Part shown: positions 25,036-33,595 of the stretch, in pieces
Layout: each line of letters starts with the position of its first letter
Position numbering within the stretch: the first letter of the stretch is position 1
Source: Methylobacterium persicinum
Lineage (GTDB): Bacteria > Pseudomonadota > Alphaproteobacteria > Rhizobiales > Beijerinckiaceae
DNA: 64,000 bases
NCBI RefSeq assembly: GCF_022179525.1
Contig: NZ_BPQX01000037.1
Location: 124,001 to 188,000, forward strand
Direction: 5' to 3'
The notes under the pieces: model-generated
The model's database searches: none
Told to the model about the DNA's origin: nothing
The model's input: the letters and a program-made list of their open reading frames with translations, nothing else
Made by a program: the position numbers and the translations under genes

Positions 25036-26439
25036 ATGACCGCAGTGTTAAGGAGGCGGGTAAACGAACCGTTGAGGGCGAGGCCGTTGGCGAACGAGCC
25101 GGCAAGATTAGTGACTTCTTTGTCTGCCGGCCTCGGCGGCCTCGAACGGGTCGAGACCCTTCAGACATATGGGCGCGTGGTGGCGATCCGCGGCCTTCTC
25201 GTGGAAGTCGCCGGGCCGGTTGCGGCCATGCGCCTGGGCGGACGCCTCGATATCGAAGGATCCGGCGGGGAGGGGACGATCCCCTGCGAGATCATCGGCT
25301 TCCAGGGGGACCGGGCGCTGGCGATGCCGTTCGGCTCCCTGGAAGGTGTGCGCCGGGGCTGCCCGGCCTTCGTTAAAGACGAAGCCGCCGGAGCGATTCG
25401 CCCCTCCGGCGCATGGCTCGGCCGGGTGATCGACGCCCTCGGCCGCCCCGTGGACGGCCTCGGGCCCTTGCCGCAGGGGCCGCAGATCTACCCCCTCCGG
25501 GCCGATCCGCCGCCCGCCCATGCCCGCCAAAGGGTGGGGCCTCCCTTGGATCTGGGCATCCGCTGCATCAACACCTTTCTTACAATGTGTGCCGGGCAGC
25601 GCATGGGCATCTTCGCCGGCAGCGGTGTCGGCAAGTCGGTGCTGCTCTCTATGCTCGCGCGTTACACCGCCGCCGACGTGGCCGTGATCGGCCTCGTGGG
25701 CGAGCGCGGCCGGGAGGTTCAGGAATTCCTGCAGGACGACCTCGGCGCGGCCGGCCTCGCCCGGTCCGTCGTGGTGGTAGCGACCTCCGACGAGCCGGCC
25801 CTGATGCGCCGCAACGCCGCCTACGTCACCCTCTCCGTCGCTGAGCATTTTCGCGATCAGGGGGCGAAGGTCCTCTGCATGATCGATTCGATCACCCGCT
25901 TTGCCATGGCTCAGCGGGATATCGGCCTCGCGGCAGGGGAGCCGCCGACGGCAAAGGGCTACACCCCCACCGTCTTCTCCGAGTTGCCGCGCCTGCTGGA
26001 GCGGGCCGGGCCGGGCACCGGGGCGGGCACCATCTCCGCGTTGTTTACCGTGCTGGTCGAGGGTGACGACCACAATGAGCCCGTCGCCGACGCCGTACGC
26101 GGCATTCTCGACGGCCATATCGTCATGGAGCGGTCGATCGCCGAGCGGGGCCGCTATCCGGCGATCAACGTGCTCCGCTCCGTCTCCCGCACCATGCCCC
26201 GCTCCTGCGATCCCGCCTACCTGCCGGTGGTGCGCCGGGGCAGGCGGATCCTGTCCACCTACGCTGACATGGAAGAGCTGATCCGCCTCGGGGCCTACCG
26301 GGCCGGTGCGTCCAAGGAGGTCGATGAGGCGGTCGCGCTCATGCCAGATCTTGAGGCTTTTCTGGGGCAGGGTAAGGAAGAAGCAACGTCCATCGGCGAT
26401 GGTTACGCACGGCTCGCCCAAATCGTCGGGGGAGCCTGA
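25036..26439 (+). CDS. fliI: Flagellar export ATPase FliI
   Basis: This protein of about 467 residues belongs to the F1-beta/FliI/YscN ATPase family, which drives export of flagellar subunits through the basal body. After a variable N-terminus come [17 protein letters not shown], Walker [41 protein letters not shown], and Walker [21 protein letters not shown]. The C-terminal [17 protein letters not shown] and [17 protein letters not shown] match FliI. Start is uncertain: ATG 25036 gives a length typical of rhizobial FliI, while GTG 25111 gives 442 residues and also fits. fliJ follows 59 bases downstream. Confidence 0.93.
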   Translation: MTAVLRRRVNEPLRARPLANEPARLVTSLSAGLGGLERVETLQTYGRVVAIRGLLVEVAGPVAAMRLGGRLDIEGSGGEGTIPCEIIGFQGDRALAMPFGSLEGVRRGCPAFVKDEAAGAIRPSGAWLGRVIDALGRPVDGLGPLPQGPQIYPLRADPPPAHARQRVGPPLDLGIRCINTFLTMCAGQRMGIFAGSGVGKSVLLSMLARYTAADVAVIGLVGERGREVQEFLQDDLGAAGLARSVVVVATSDEPALMRRNAAYVTLSVAEHFRDQGAKVLCMIDSITRFAMAQRDIGLAAGEPPTAKGYTPTVFSELPRLLERAGPGTGAGTISALFTVLVEGDDHNEPVADAVRGILDGHIVMERSIAERGRYPAINVLRSVSRTMPRSCDPAYLPVVRRGRRILSTYADMEELIRLGAYRAGASKEVDEAVALMPDLEAFLGQGKEEATSIGDGYARLAQIVGGA

Positions 26440-26498
26440 GAGAGCAGCGCATCGGGCGACGAAGGCCGGGGCGCACCGCGTGGAGTGAGCGTCCCACA

Positions 26499-26906
26499 AT
26501 GAAATCGCGTGACACGCTGATCCGCCTGCGCCGCTTCCAGGTCGATGAGAAGCGTCGCCGCGTGACGCAGATCGAAATGATGATGGCGGACTTTAACCGC
26601 ATGGCGACCGAGCTCGATCGGGAAGTCGCCATGGAAGAAGCCCGCGCCGGGATCACCGACGTCGGCCATTTCGCCTACCCCACCTACGCCCGCGCGGCGG
26701 CGACCCGGCGCGACAACATGCGGCAGTCGGCGCAGGCCCTTGAAGGCCAGCTCGACGAGGCCAAGGCCGAACTCGGGGAAGCCTTCGAGGAACTCAAGAA
26801 GGTCGAGATCCTCGACGACCGGGAGCGCTCGGCCGAGCGCGCCGCGGAATCCGCTAGGGACCAGGCGGCGATGGACAGCATCGGCCTGTCACGCGCTCGC
26901 GCGTGA
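26499..26906 (+). CDS. fliJ: Flagellar export protein FliJ
   Basis: This 135-residue, almost entirely helical coiled-coil protein begins MKSRDTLIRLRRFQVDEKRR and contains heptad-rich segments such as QALEGQLDEAKAELGEAFEE. FliJ is a soluble chaperone-escort and stalk protein of the FliHIJ ATPase complex; position directly after fliI supports the call. Length is slightly shorter than enterobacterial FliJ but typical for alphaproteobacteria. Confidence 0.9.
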   Translation: MKSRDTLIRLRRFQVDEKRRRVTQIEMMMADFNRMATELDREVAMEEARAGITDVGHFAYPTYARAAATRRDNMRQSAQALEGQLDEAKAELGEAFEELKKVEILDDRERSAERAAESARDQAAMDSIGLSRARA

Positions 26907-27034
26907 GTTGAGCCGCCGCAGGGTTTGCACGAAACCGTCACGATCGGCTGACAAGGGAGCGCGCGACCGGCCGGGTCAGGCCGGGTTGCGGCGCGCCGGA
27001 TAGTGGCGCATCAGGGGCTGTTCCCGAGGCGTCG

Positions 27035-28108
27035 GTGTCCATGAAGAAGCTCAGCGAGTTCATCTGGCCGATCATCGGCCTCGCGGCCGTCGTGATATCG
27101 GGCTATTTCCTCTATCAGGAACTCAAGACCACCTCGATTTCGGCCATCGGCGACGCGATCCTGGCGATCCCGCCCCACCGGATCGTCCTCGCGGCCCTTT
27201 CGACGCTCGTGGCCTACGCCGCCCTCGCTTGGTACGACCGGATCGCCCTGCTGCATCTGGGCGTGAGCCACATCTCGTGGGTCTTCGTGTCGCTCTGCTC
27301 GTTCACGACCTACGCGCTGTCGCACAATATCGGCGCCTCGGTCTTCTCGGGGGCCCTCGTGCGCTACCGAGCCTACACGGCAAAGGGCCTCACGGCGGCG
27401 CAGGTTGCGGTTCTCGTCGCCCTGTGCTCCTTCACCTTCTTCCTCGGCACGGTGCTTCTCGGCGGCATGACGCTGGTCATCGATCCGAATCTGCTGAGCC
27501 GGCTCGACGGGAAGCTGCCCGGGTTCCTCACCGACCCGAAGACCGCTCTCGTCGTCGGCGCGTGCATGCTCGGCTTCGCGGCGCTCTACGCTATCGGCTC
27601 GATCCTGCACATGCGGCCGCTGCATATCCGCTCGTTCAAGCTGGAGTACCCGCGCCCCGGCATCATGGTGCGGCAGTTCCTGGCGGCTCCCCTCGAACTC
27701 CTTGGGGCGGCCGGGATCATCTATTTCGCCCTGCCGGACGCCATGAATCCCGGCTTTATCCCGGTTCTGGCGATCTTCCTCGCCTCGTTCTCGGTGGCGC
27801 TGGCCTCCCATGCCCCCGGCGGCCTCGGCGTGTTCGAGATCGTCTTTATCACCGCCATGCACATCACCGACGTCGCCCAGAAGGATGCGGTGATTGCGGC
27901 GGTGATCGTGTTCCGCATCTTCTACTTCTGGATTCCGGCGCTCATCTCGATCGTCGTCGTGGTGGCGTTCGAACGGTCGCGCCTCGCTGCGGCGATCGGC
28001 ACGGCGGCGCATCCGCGGCCCCCCAAGCCCGTGCCGGATGCCCCCGTCACGGTGCCGGGTCTCGACGCGCGGGAAATGGAACGGGACCTGAAGCGGAAGA
28101 TCGTCTGA
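27035..28108 (+). CDS. YbhN/UPF0104 (LPG synthase-related) membrane protein
   Basis: This 357-residue polytopic protein, about eight to nine membrane helices, carries the lysylphosphatidylglycerol synthetase TM-region signature (UPF0104): AYAALAWYDRIALLHLGV, TYALSHNIGASVFSGALVRYR, SHAPGGLGVFEIVFI and VFRIFYFWIPALIS. It lacks the C-terminal aminoacyl-transferase domain of MprF, so it is more likely a flippase-like lipid transporter of unknown substrate than an LPG synthase. GTG 27035 has GAGG seven bases upstream; ATG 27041 is an alternative. It follows fliJ on the same strand with a gap of about 130 bases, so operon membership is uncertain. Confidence 0.85.
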   Translation: MSMKKLSEFIWPIIGLAAVVISGYFLYQELKTTSISAIGDAILAIPPHRIVLAALSTLVAYAALAWYDRIALLHLGVSHISWVFVSLCSFTTYALSHNIGASVFSGALVRYRAYTAKGLTAAQVAVLVALCSFTFFLGTVLLGGMTLVIDPNLLSRLDGKLPGFLTDPKTALVVGACMLGFAALYAIGSILHMRPLHIRSFKLEYPRPGIMVRQFLAAPLELLGAAGIIYFALPDAMNPGFIPVLAIFLASFSVALASHAPGGLGVFEIVFITAMHITDVAQKDAVIAAVIVFRIFYFWIPALISIVVVVAFERSRLAAAIGTAAHPRPPKPVPDAPVTVPGLDAREMERDLKRKIV

Positions 28109-28157
28109 TCCCGCTCCCCGGTTCCTGACCGGGCGTCCCTGAGGCCGCCCGGTCCCG

Positions 28158-30140
28158 TCAGGCGGCGGAGGCGATGGCCGGCGAGATGCGCTTGCGGGCC
28201 TTCTTGTCCTCTGTGCCGCTGACGAAGGCCTGGGCCTCTTCCTTGCGCTCGAAGACATGCGGCGCCACCCCCCGGCGGGTCAAAGCCTCCTCCATCTTGA
28301 GGCGGAGGAAGGCGCTCGTCGCGTAGCGGGTGGTCGCGGCGTAGTAGTTCGCCTGCAAGTACTGGACCATGCCGGCATAGTCATCGAACAGGTTCTCATT
28401 GAGTCGGAAACCGTCATGGTTGATGACGGTGTTGACCCGCTGGCCCGCCTTCCGGCACGCCTCGACGATGGTCATGCGCAAGTCATCCATGTCGGCCTTC
28501 ACCCGGCAATACCAGCCTTCCAGGTTGACGAAGAGGATGTTGCGCTCACCATCGTAGCTGACCCGCGACTTGAGATCGAGGTTCAGCAGATCGGAGATCA
28601 GCTCCATCGGCTCCTCGCGGAAGATGCGCGGGTCCATCGGCACCGGATTGCGAACCACCGGGGAGAAATCCATGTGGGCGAGGATATCGCGCTCGATGTC
28701 GATGCCGGGGGCGACCTCGATCAGTTCGAGCCCCTCCGACGTCAATTGGAAGACGCAGCGTTCGGTCACGTAGAGCACCGGCTGCGAGCGGTGGACGGCA
28801 TAGGGCCCTGAGAAGGTGTTCTGCTGGACCTGGGTGACGAACTTGCGGGCCTTGCCCTCGCTCACGATCCGGACCTGCCCATCCTGCACGGCGATCTCCA
28901 GACCGCCGGCCGTGAAGGTGCCGGCGAAGACCACGCTGCGGGCGTTCTGCGAGATGTTGATGAAGCCGCCGCACCCGTTCAGCTTGCCGCCGAACTTCGA
29001 CGTGTTGACGTTGCCGGCCGCGTCGCACTCGGCCATGCCGAGGCAGGTCATGTCGAGGCCGCCGCCGTCGTAGAAATCGAACATCTGGTTCTGGTCGATG
29101 ATGCAGTCGGCATTCGTGGCCGCGCCGAAGCTCGACCCCGAGGCCAGCACCCCGCCCACCGCCCCGGCCTCCGTGGTGAGGGTGATGTAGGGTGTGATCT
29201 TCTCCTCGTTGGCGACCGACGAAATGCCTTCCGGCGCCCCGACGCCGAGGTTGACCACGCCGTTCGGCGGCAGTTCGAAGGCGGCCCGCCGGGCGATGAT
29301 CTTGCGCTCATTCAGCGGCATCCGCTTGATGCCGGTGACCGGTACGCGGATCTCGCCGGCAAGCGCCGCATCGTGCATCACGCCGTAGTTCATCCGGTGC
29401 ATCTCCGGCTCGGCGACGACCACGCAATCGACGAGGATGCCCGGCACCCGCACGTCCTTGGGCAGCAGGTAGCCGTCATCGACGATGCGCTCGACCTGGG
29501 CGATGACGATGCCGCCATTGTTGCGGGCCGCCATCGCCTGGGCGAGGCAGTCGAGGGTCAACGCTTCCTTCTCGTAGGAGAGGTTGCCGGAGGGATCGGC
29601 CGAGGTCGCCCGGATGAAGGCGACGTCGATCTTCGTGGCCGTGTAGAACAGCCATTCCTCGCCATCGACCTCCACCAGCTTGACGATGTCCTCGGTGGTC
29701 AGCTCGTTGACCTTGGCTCCGCCGTGGCGCGGATCGACATAGGTTTGTAGCCCCACCTTTGAGAACAGGCCCGGCTGCCCGGCGGCGCAGGCCCGGTAGA
29801 GCTGCGAGATCACGCCCTGGGGCAGGTTGTAGCCGCGGATCAGGTTGTCCTGGGCGGCCTTCGCGACCTTCGGCATGCGCCCGAAATTCGCGGCGATGAC
29901 GCGGGAGAGCAGTCCCGGATGGTGCAGCCGGCCCGTGCCGAGGCCTTTGCTGTCGCCGGCCCCCGCGGTCATGATCAGGGTCAGGCCCCGCGGCGAACCC
30001 GTTTCGACGAAGCGCTTCTCGAGGGCCGCATGGAGGGCCTCCGGGATGCAGCTTTGCACGAAGCCCGTGGTGGTCACCACATCGTTGGCCCGGATCAGCG
30101 CGATCGCCTCGTCCGCGGAGATGACCTTGTTCTTCCTCAT
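28158..30140 (-). CDS. Acyl-CoA:acetate/3-ketoacid CoA-transferase (OXCT/YdiF-like)
   Basis: This 660-residue fused alpha-beta CoA-transferase begins MRKNKVISADEAIALIRAND and contains GFVQSCIPEALHAALEKRF, GAGDSKGLGTGRL and VVNLGVGAPEGISSVANEE. The catalytic glutamate is most likely E324 in LTTEAGAVGGVLASG (the ENG-type motif of SCOT enzymes). YdiF-type enzymes are usually about 530 residues, so the C-terminal about 120 residues are an extension of unknown role. The enzyme moves CoA between short-chain acyl-CoA (propionyl, acetoacetyl or similar) and acetate. Acetate and propionyl-CoA genes occur elsewhere in the window. Substrate is not determined. Confidence 0.9.
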   Translation of the reverse strand: MRKNKVISADEAIALIRANDVVTTTGFVQSCIPEALHAALEKRFVETGSPRGLTLIMTAGAGDSKGLGTGRLHHPGLLSRVIAANFGRMPKVAKAAQDNLIRGYNLPQGVISQLYRACAAGQPGLFSKVGLQTYVDPRHGGAKVNELTTEDIVKLVEVDGEEWLFYTATKIDVAFIRATSADPSGNLSYEKEALTLDCLAQAMAARNNGGIVIAQVERIVDDGYLLPKDVRVPGILVDCVVVAEPEMHRMNYGVMHDAALAGEIRVPVTGIKRMPLNERKIIARRAAFELPPNGVVNLGVGAPEGISSVANEEKITPYITLTTEAGAVGGVLASGSSFGAATNADCIIDQNQMFDFYDGGGLDMTCLGMAECDAAGNVNTSKFGGKLNGCGGFINISQNARSVVFAGTFTAGGLEIAVQDGQVRIVSEGKARKFVTQVQQNTFSGPYAVHRSQPVLYVTERCVFQLTSEGLELIEVAPGIDIERDILAHMDFSPVVRNPVPMDPRIFREEPMELISDLLNLDLKSRVSYDGERNILFVNLEGWYCRVKADMDDLRMTIVEACRKAGQRVNTVINHDGFRLNENLFDDYAGMVQYLQANYYAATTRYATSAFLRLKMEEALTRRGVAPHVFERKEEAQAFVSGTEDKKARKRISPAIASAA

Positions 30141-30643
30141 CGCGCTCGCGGTTCCCTCTGAAGTTCGGATCGTCGGCCGTGACGGGTTAGGGCCGCTTCC
30201 GAACTACTTGTGGCTGGGAGGTGCAACGCCTGAAAGGTTTCGGATGCAGCGCTGGTTGCGTTTTGAATGCAGTTCTTATTGCATTGCATCAATATTGCGG
30301 CATTGCACACTGCCAAAGGCTTGAATGCGATGATAGACCGAAAACGGCCTCCTATGCTGCATAAAAACTCTTTGGGGGACGCTGATAAAAATTGCGCCGC
30401 TGGACAGTCCAGCGCGAAGCGGCCCGAGGGTTCAGGATCAGGCGGAAAGGGGGGCAGCCCGCTTCGATCGGCACCTGCTTAGCGTTTTCCGGGACACCTG
30501 GATCCCGTCATCTCCACGGTCATTGCAAGCAAGGCGAAGCAACCCAGGGATCCGCTCACTTCCGAGATGTCCCACGGCCCTGGATTGCTTCGCTCCGTTC
30601 GCAATGACGGAAAGCGCGGGATCCAATGTTTTCCGAAACCGCC
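30141..30643. other. Intergenic region with operator-like repeat and palindromic repeat copy B
   Basis: No coding gene is supported in these 503 bases. Nearest the CoA-transferase start is an AATGCA-N8-TGCATT inverted repeat embedded in several TTGC/TGCA strings (about 30232-30312). Further on is repeat copy B, which reaches the flhA stop codon. Confidence 0.6.
30266..30285 (-). promoter_or_regulatory. Candidate operator upstream of the CoA-transferase
   Basis: AATGCA (30266-30271) and TGCATT (30280-30285) form a perfect inverted repeat around an 8-base spacer. Adjacent TTGCATTGCATC, ATATTGCGGCATTGCAC and GATGCAG strings add further half-sites. The position, about 126-145 bases before the start codon, suits an operator or activator site. 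The cognate regulator is unknown. Confidence 0.4.
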
Positions 30644-30646
30644 CTA
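30481..30646. repeat. Dispersed palindromic repeat, copy B
   Basis: The copy runs from AGCGTTTTCCGGGACACCTG to ACCGCCCTAG and touches the flhA stop codon. The core arms are CATTGCAAGCAAGGCGAAGC next to AACCCAGGGATCC and the matching CCTGGATTGCTTCGCTCCGT next to TCGCAATGACGG. It is colinear with copy C over the whole length and shares the core arms with copy A. Confidence 0.88.
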
Positions 30647-32791
30647 GATTGAGCCGACAGTCCTGAGCCGTGCCCGCGGATGGATCTCCGCTTGGCTCAT
30701 CACCGGGGTCTCCCGGCGGAATCGCTCGATGATCGACCGGACGAAGGGCCGGGCCTGGGCGGAGGTCACGAGGACGGGCATCTCACCCATCCGCGCCGCC
30801 GTCTCGAAGCGGTCGCGGACCGTGTTGACGAATTCGGAGAGCTTCGACGGCTGCATGGCGAGGTGGCGTTCCTCGCGTTCGCCGATGATCGATTCGGCGA
30901 AGGCCTGCTCCCAGGCCGGCGACAGGGTGATGATCGGCAGGGCCCCGTCCGGCCCCTGATACTGCGCACAGATCTGGCGGCCGAGGCGGGCGCGGACGTG
31001 CTCGACCACGTCCCGGGGATTCTTCACGGCGCCGGCGACCTCGGCGATCCCCTCGATGATGGTGCCGAGGTCGCGGATCGAGACCCGCTCCCCCAGGAGG
31101 AACTGCAGCACCCGCTGGATGCCGGTGGTGGAAATCTGCGACGGGCAGACCTCCTTCAGTAGGTCGCCGTGCTCCTTCGGAAGCTCGCGCAGGAGTTTCT
31201 GGACCTCCACATGGTTCAGGAGCTCCGAGACATGGACCTTGATGACCTCGGTCAGATGGGTGGAGACCACCGTCGCGGCATCCACGACGGTGTAGCCCTT
31301 GAGCTGGGCGTCGTCGCGCAGGGACGCGTCGATCCAGGTGGCGGGCAGACCGAATGTCGGCTCCAGCATGTGCTGGCCGGGCAGCTGGACCTGCCCGCCC
31401 ATGGGATCCATGGCCATGAACTGGCCGGGGAAGATCTTGCCCGTCCCGGCCTCGATCTCCTTCACCCGCACCACGTAGGCGTTGGCGTCGAGCTGGACGT
31501 TGTCGAGGATGCGCACCGAGGGCATCACGAAGCCGAGTTCCGATGCCAGCTGGCGGCGCAGGGCCTTGATCTGGTCGGTAAGGCGGTCCTGGCCCTCTCC
31601 GTTCACGAGGGGCAGCAGGGCGTAGCCCATCTCCAGCTTGAGGTCGTCAAGCTTCAGGAGTTCGGTGACCGTCTCTTCCTTCGCCGCTGCCGCCGCTGCC
31701 GCACTCTCCACGGGCTTGCCCTCGGCATCGACGACCGGCGCGGTCTTCGCATCTTTGTTGAGCTTCCAGGCCGCGTAGCCTGCGCCGCCGCCGAGGAGGA
31801 CGAAGGGCAGGATCGGCATGCCCGGCAGCAGGCCGATCAGCAACATGACGACGGCGGACATGCCGAGCGCCTTGGGGTAGTGCGCCAGCTGCTTGCCCAG
31901 CGCCTTGTCGGCGGCGCCGCGCACACCCGCCTTCGACACGAGGATGCCCGCCGCCGTCGAGACGATCAGGGCCGGCACTTGGCTCGCGAGCCCGTCGCCG
32001 ATGGTGAGCAGGGTGTAGCTCTTGGCGGCGTCGCCGAAGCTCAGCCCCTGCTGCGCCACGCCGATGATGATGCCGCCGATGACGTTGATGAAGGTGATGA
32101 GCAGCGCCGCCACCGCGTCGCCGCGGACGAATTTCGACGCGCCGTCCATGGCGCCGAAGAAGGACGATTCCTCCTCGAGGGCGGCCCGGCGGGCCTTGGC
32201 GGCCTTTTCGTCGATGAGTCCGGCGGAGAGGTCGGCGTCGATCGCCATCTGCTTGCCGGGCATGGCGTCGAGGGTGAAGCGGGCGGCGACCTCCGCGATG
32301 CGCCCCGAGCCCTTCGTGATGACAACGAAGTTCACGATGATCAGAATCGCGAACACGATGATGCCGATGACGAAGTTGCCGCCCATCACGAAGTGGCCGA
32401 ACGCCTCGATGACGTGGCCGGCCGCGGCGGTCCCCTCATGCCCGTGGCCGAGGATCAGGCGGGTGGAGGCGAGGTTCAAGGAGAGCCGCAGCATCGTCGC
32501 GATGAGCAGCAGGGTCGGGAAGACCGTGAATTCGAGCGGGTTGTCGATGGACAGGCCGACCATCATGATCAGCACCGACATGATGATCGAGACCGCAAGC
32601 AGCAGGTCGAGCAGGACCGACGGCAGCGGAAAGATCAGCACCGCGAGGATGCCCATCACGCCGGTGGCGAAGAGCAGGTCGGAGCGCTTCGACAGGGCTT
32701 GCAGGTCGCCGCGGGTCGGCAGCGCCAGCTGACCGAGCATCGCTGCGGCGCCGCTCATTCCCCCGCTGGCCGGCGTGGCAGCCTCGCTCAT
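30644..32791 (-). CDS. flhA: Flagellar biosynthesis protein FlhA
   Basis: This protein of about 715 residues is the export-gate component of the flagellar type III secretion apparatus. The N-terminal half has eight membrane helices with family signatures LLDLLLAVSIIMSVLIMMVG, EFTVFPTLLLIATMLRLSLN and ITKGSGRIAEVAARFTLDAM then PGKQMAIDADLSAG. The cytoplasmic domain includes VQLDANAYVVRVKEIEAG and a PSKLSEFVNTVRDRFE region. ATG 32791 (MSEAATPAS) has GGGAG upstream and is preferred over ATG 32818. No fliR or flhB is adjacent. A CtrA-like box lies 57 bases upstream. Confidence 0.96.
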   Translation of the reverse strand: MSEAATPASGGMSGAAAMLGQLALPTRGDLQALSKRSDLLFATGVMGILAVLIFPLPSVLLDLLLAVSIIMSVLIMMVGLSIDNPLEFTVFPTLLLIATMLRLSLNLASTRLILGHGHEGTAAAGHVIEAFGHFVMGGNFVIGIIVFAILIIVNFVVITKGSGRIAEVAARFTLDAMPGKQMAIDADLSAGLIDEKAAKARRAALEEESSFFGAMDGASKFVRGDAVAALLITFINVIGGIIIGVAQQGLSFGDAAKSYTLLTIGDGLASQVPALIVSTAAGILVSKAGVRGAADKALGKQLAHYPKALGMSAVVMLLIGLLPGMPILPFVLLGGGAGYAAWKLNKDAKTAPVVDAEGKPVESAAAAAAAKEETVTELLKLDDLKLEMGYALLPLVNGEGQDRLTDQIKALRRQLASELGFVMPSVRILDNVQLDANAYVVRVKEIEAGTGKIFPGQFMAMDPMGGQVQLPGQHMLEPTFGLPATWIDASLRDDAQLKGYTVVDAATVVSTHLTEVIKVHVSELLNHVEVQKLLRELPKEHGDLLKEVCPSQISTTGIQRVLQFLLGERVSIRDLGTIIEGIAEVAGAVKNPRDVVEHVRARLGRQICAQYQGPDGALPIITLSPAWEQAFAESIIGEREERHLAMQPSKLSEFVNTVRDRFETAARMGEMPVLVTSAQARPFVRSIIERFRRETPVMSQAEIHPRARLRTVGSI

Positions 32792-32847
32792 CCCGTTCTC
32801 CCGCCGGGCCAAGCCCATCCACCGGGCAAGATTTGCCGGGTGGATGG

Positions 32848-32862
32848 TTAGCAGGCCGTTAA
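32848..32862 (-). promoter_or_regulatory. Candidate CtrA-binding site upstream of flhA
   Basis: On the minus strand the sequence reads TTAA-CGGCCTG-CTAA, matching the CtrA consensus TTAA-N7-TTAA with one mismatch. It lies 57 bases upstream of the flhA ATG. CtrA controls flagellar genes in many alphaproteobacteria, and ctrA is in this window. Confidence 0.5.
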
Positions 32863-32931
32863 CCGCGAGCGCGCGCGCCGGAACCGCGGGACGGTCCGGC
32901 GCTTGATCGGGCGAGACCGGAGGGAGGCACC

Positions 32932-33582
32932 ATGACCGAACGCGCTGTCACGGCCCTGTTCGAACGCTATGCGGATGCGGAGACGGCCATCGAGGCCATC
33001 GAGGCTCTCGGAATATCCCACTCGGACGTCGCGATCGTCGCCAGCCATTCGCCCGACGCGCCGGACGTTTCTGCCCCGGGGACCGCACCCATCGCGGGCG
33101 AGGCCGAGGCGAACTCCACCGGCACCGCCGGCACGGGCGCGACGGTCGGCGGGCTGATCGGCGGAGGCGCCGGGCTCCTGGCCGGACTGGGCCTGCTGGC
33201 CGTGCCGGGGCTCGGGCCGGTCGTGGCCGCAGGCTGGCTTGTCTCCGCCCTCACGGGAGCGGGGATCGGCGCCGCGGCGGGAGGCCTCGCGGGCGGCCTG
33301 ACCGGGGCTGGCATGACTGAGGCCGAGGCGGCAGCCTACGCCGAAGGGGTCCGCCGGGGCGGCACCCTCGTGACCGTGCGTTGCCCGGAGGGGCGTACGG
33401 ACCAAGTGATCGGCGCACTCAAGGGCGCGGGGTCGATCGATCTCGACGAGCGGGCCCAAGGTTGGCGCGCAGAGGGCTGGACCGGAGGCACCGCCGGCAC
33501 TGCCGCCGGACCGGAGGGTGAGGGTCGGCAGGCCGGGACGGCCCCTGCGCCGAATCAGGTCTTCGGCGGCACCCGCCACTGA
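32932..33582 (+). CDS. General-stress-protein-like (17M/YflT-type) glycine-rich protein
   Basis: This 216-residue protein starts at ATG 32932 behind GGAGGGAGG. Residues 1-45 (RAVTALFERYADAETAIEAI followed by ALGISHSDVAIVA) resemble the heat-induced stress protein YflT fold. A central Gly/Ala-rich hydrophobic hairpin (GGLIGGGAGLLAGLGLLAVP and GIGAAAGGLAGGLTG) could insert in membranes. A second ferredoxin-like half follows (AYAEGVRRGGTLVTVRC), with a low-complexity tail. It is divergent from flhA. Function is unknown; a stress role is by family analogy. Confidence 0.75.
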   Translation: MTERAVTALFERYADAETAIEAIEALGISHSDVAIVASHSPDAPDVSAPGTAPIAGEAEANSTGTAGTGATVGGLIGGGAGLLAGLGLLAVPGLGPVVAAGWLVSALTGAGIGAAAGGLAGGLTGAGMTEAEAAAYAEGVRRGGTLVTVRCPEGRTDQVIGALKGAGSIDLDERAQGWRAEGWTGGTAGTAAGPEGEGRQAGTAPAPNQVFGGTRH

Positions 33583-33595
33583 CGGCGCCGACCCT

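Noticed and set aside
32880-32904. GGAAC-N15-CGCTT as a possible EcfG promoter of the stress-protein-like gene
   Set aside because: Spacing and the second element differ from the usual GGAAC-N16/17-CGTT; considered too weak to list as a feature.
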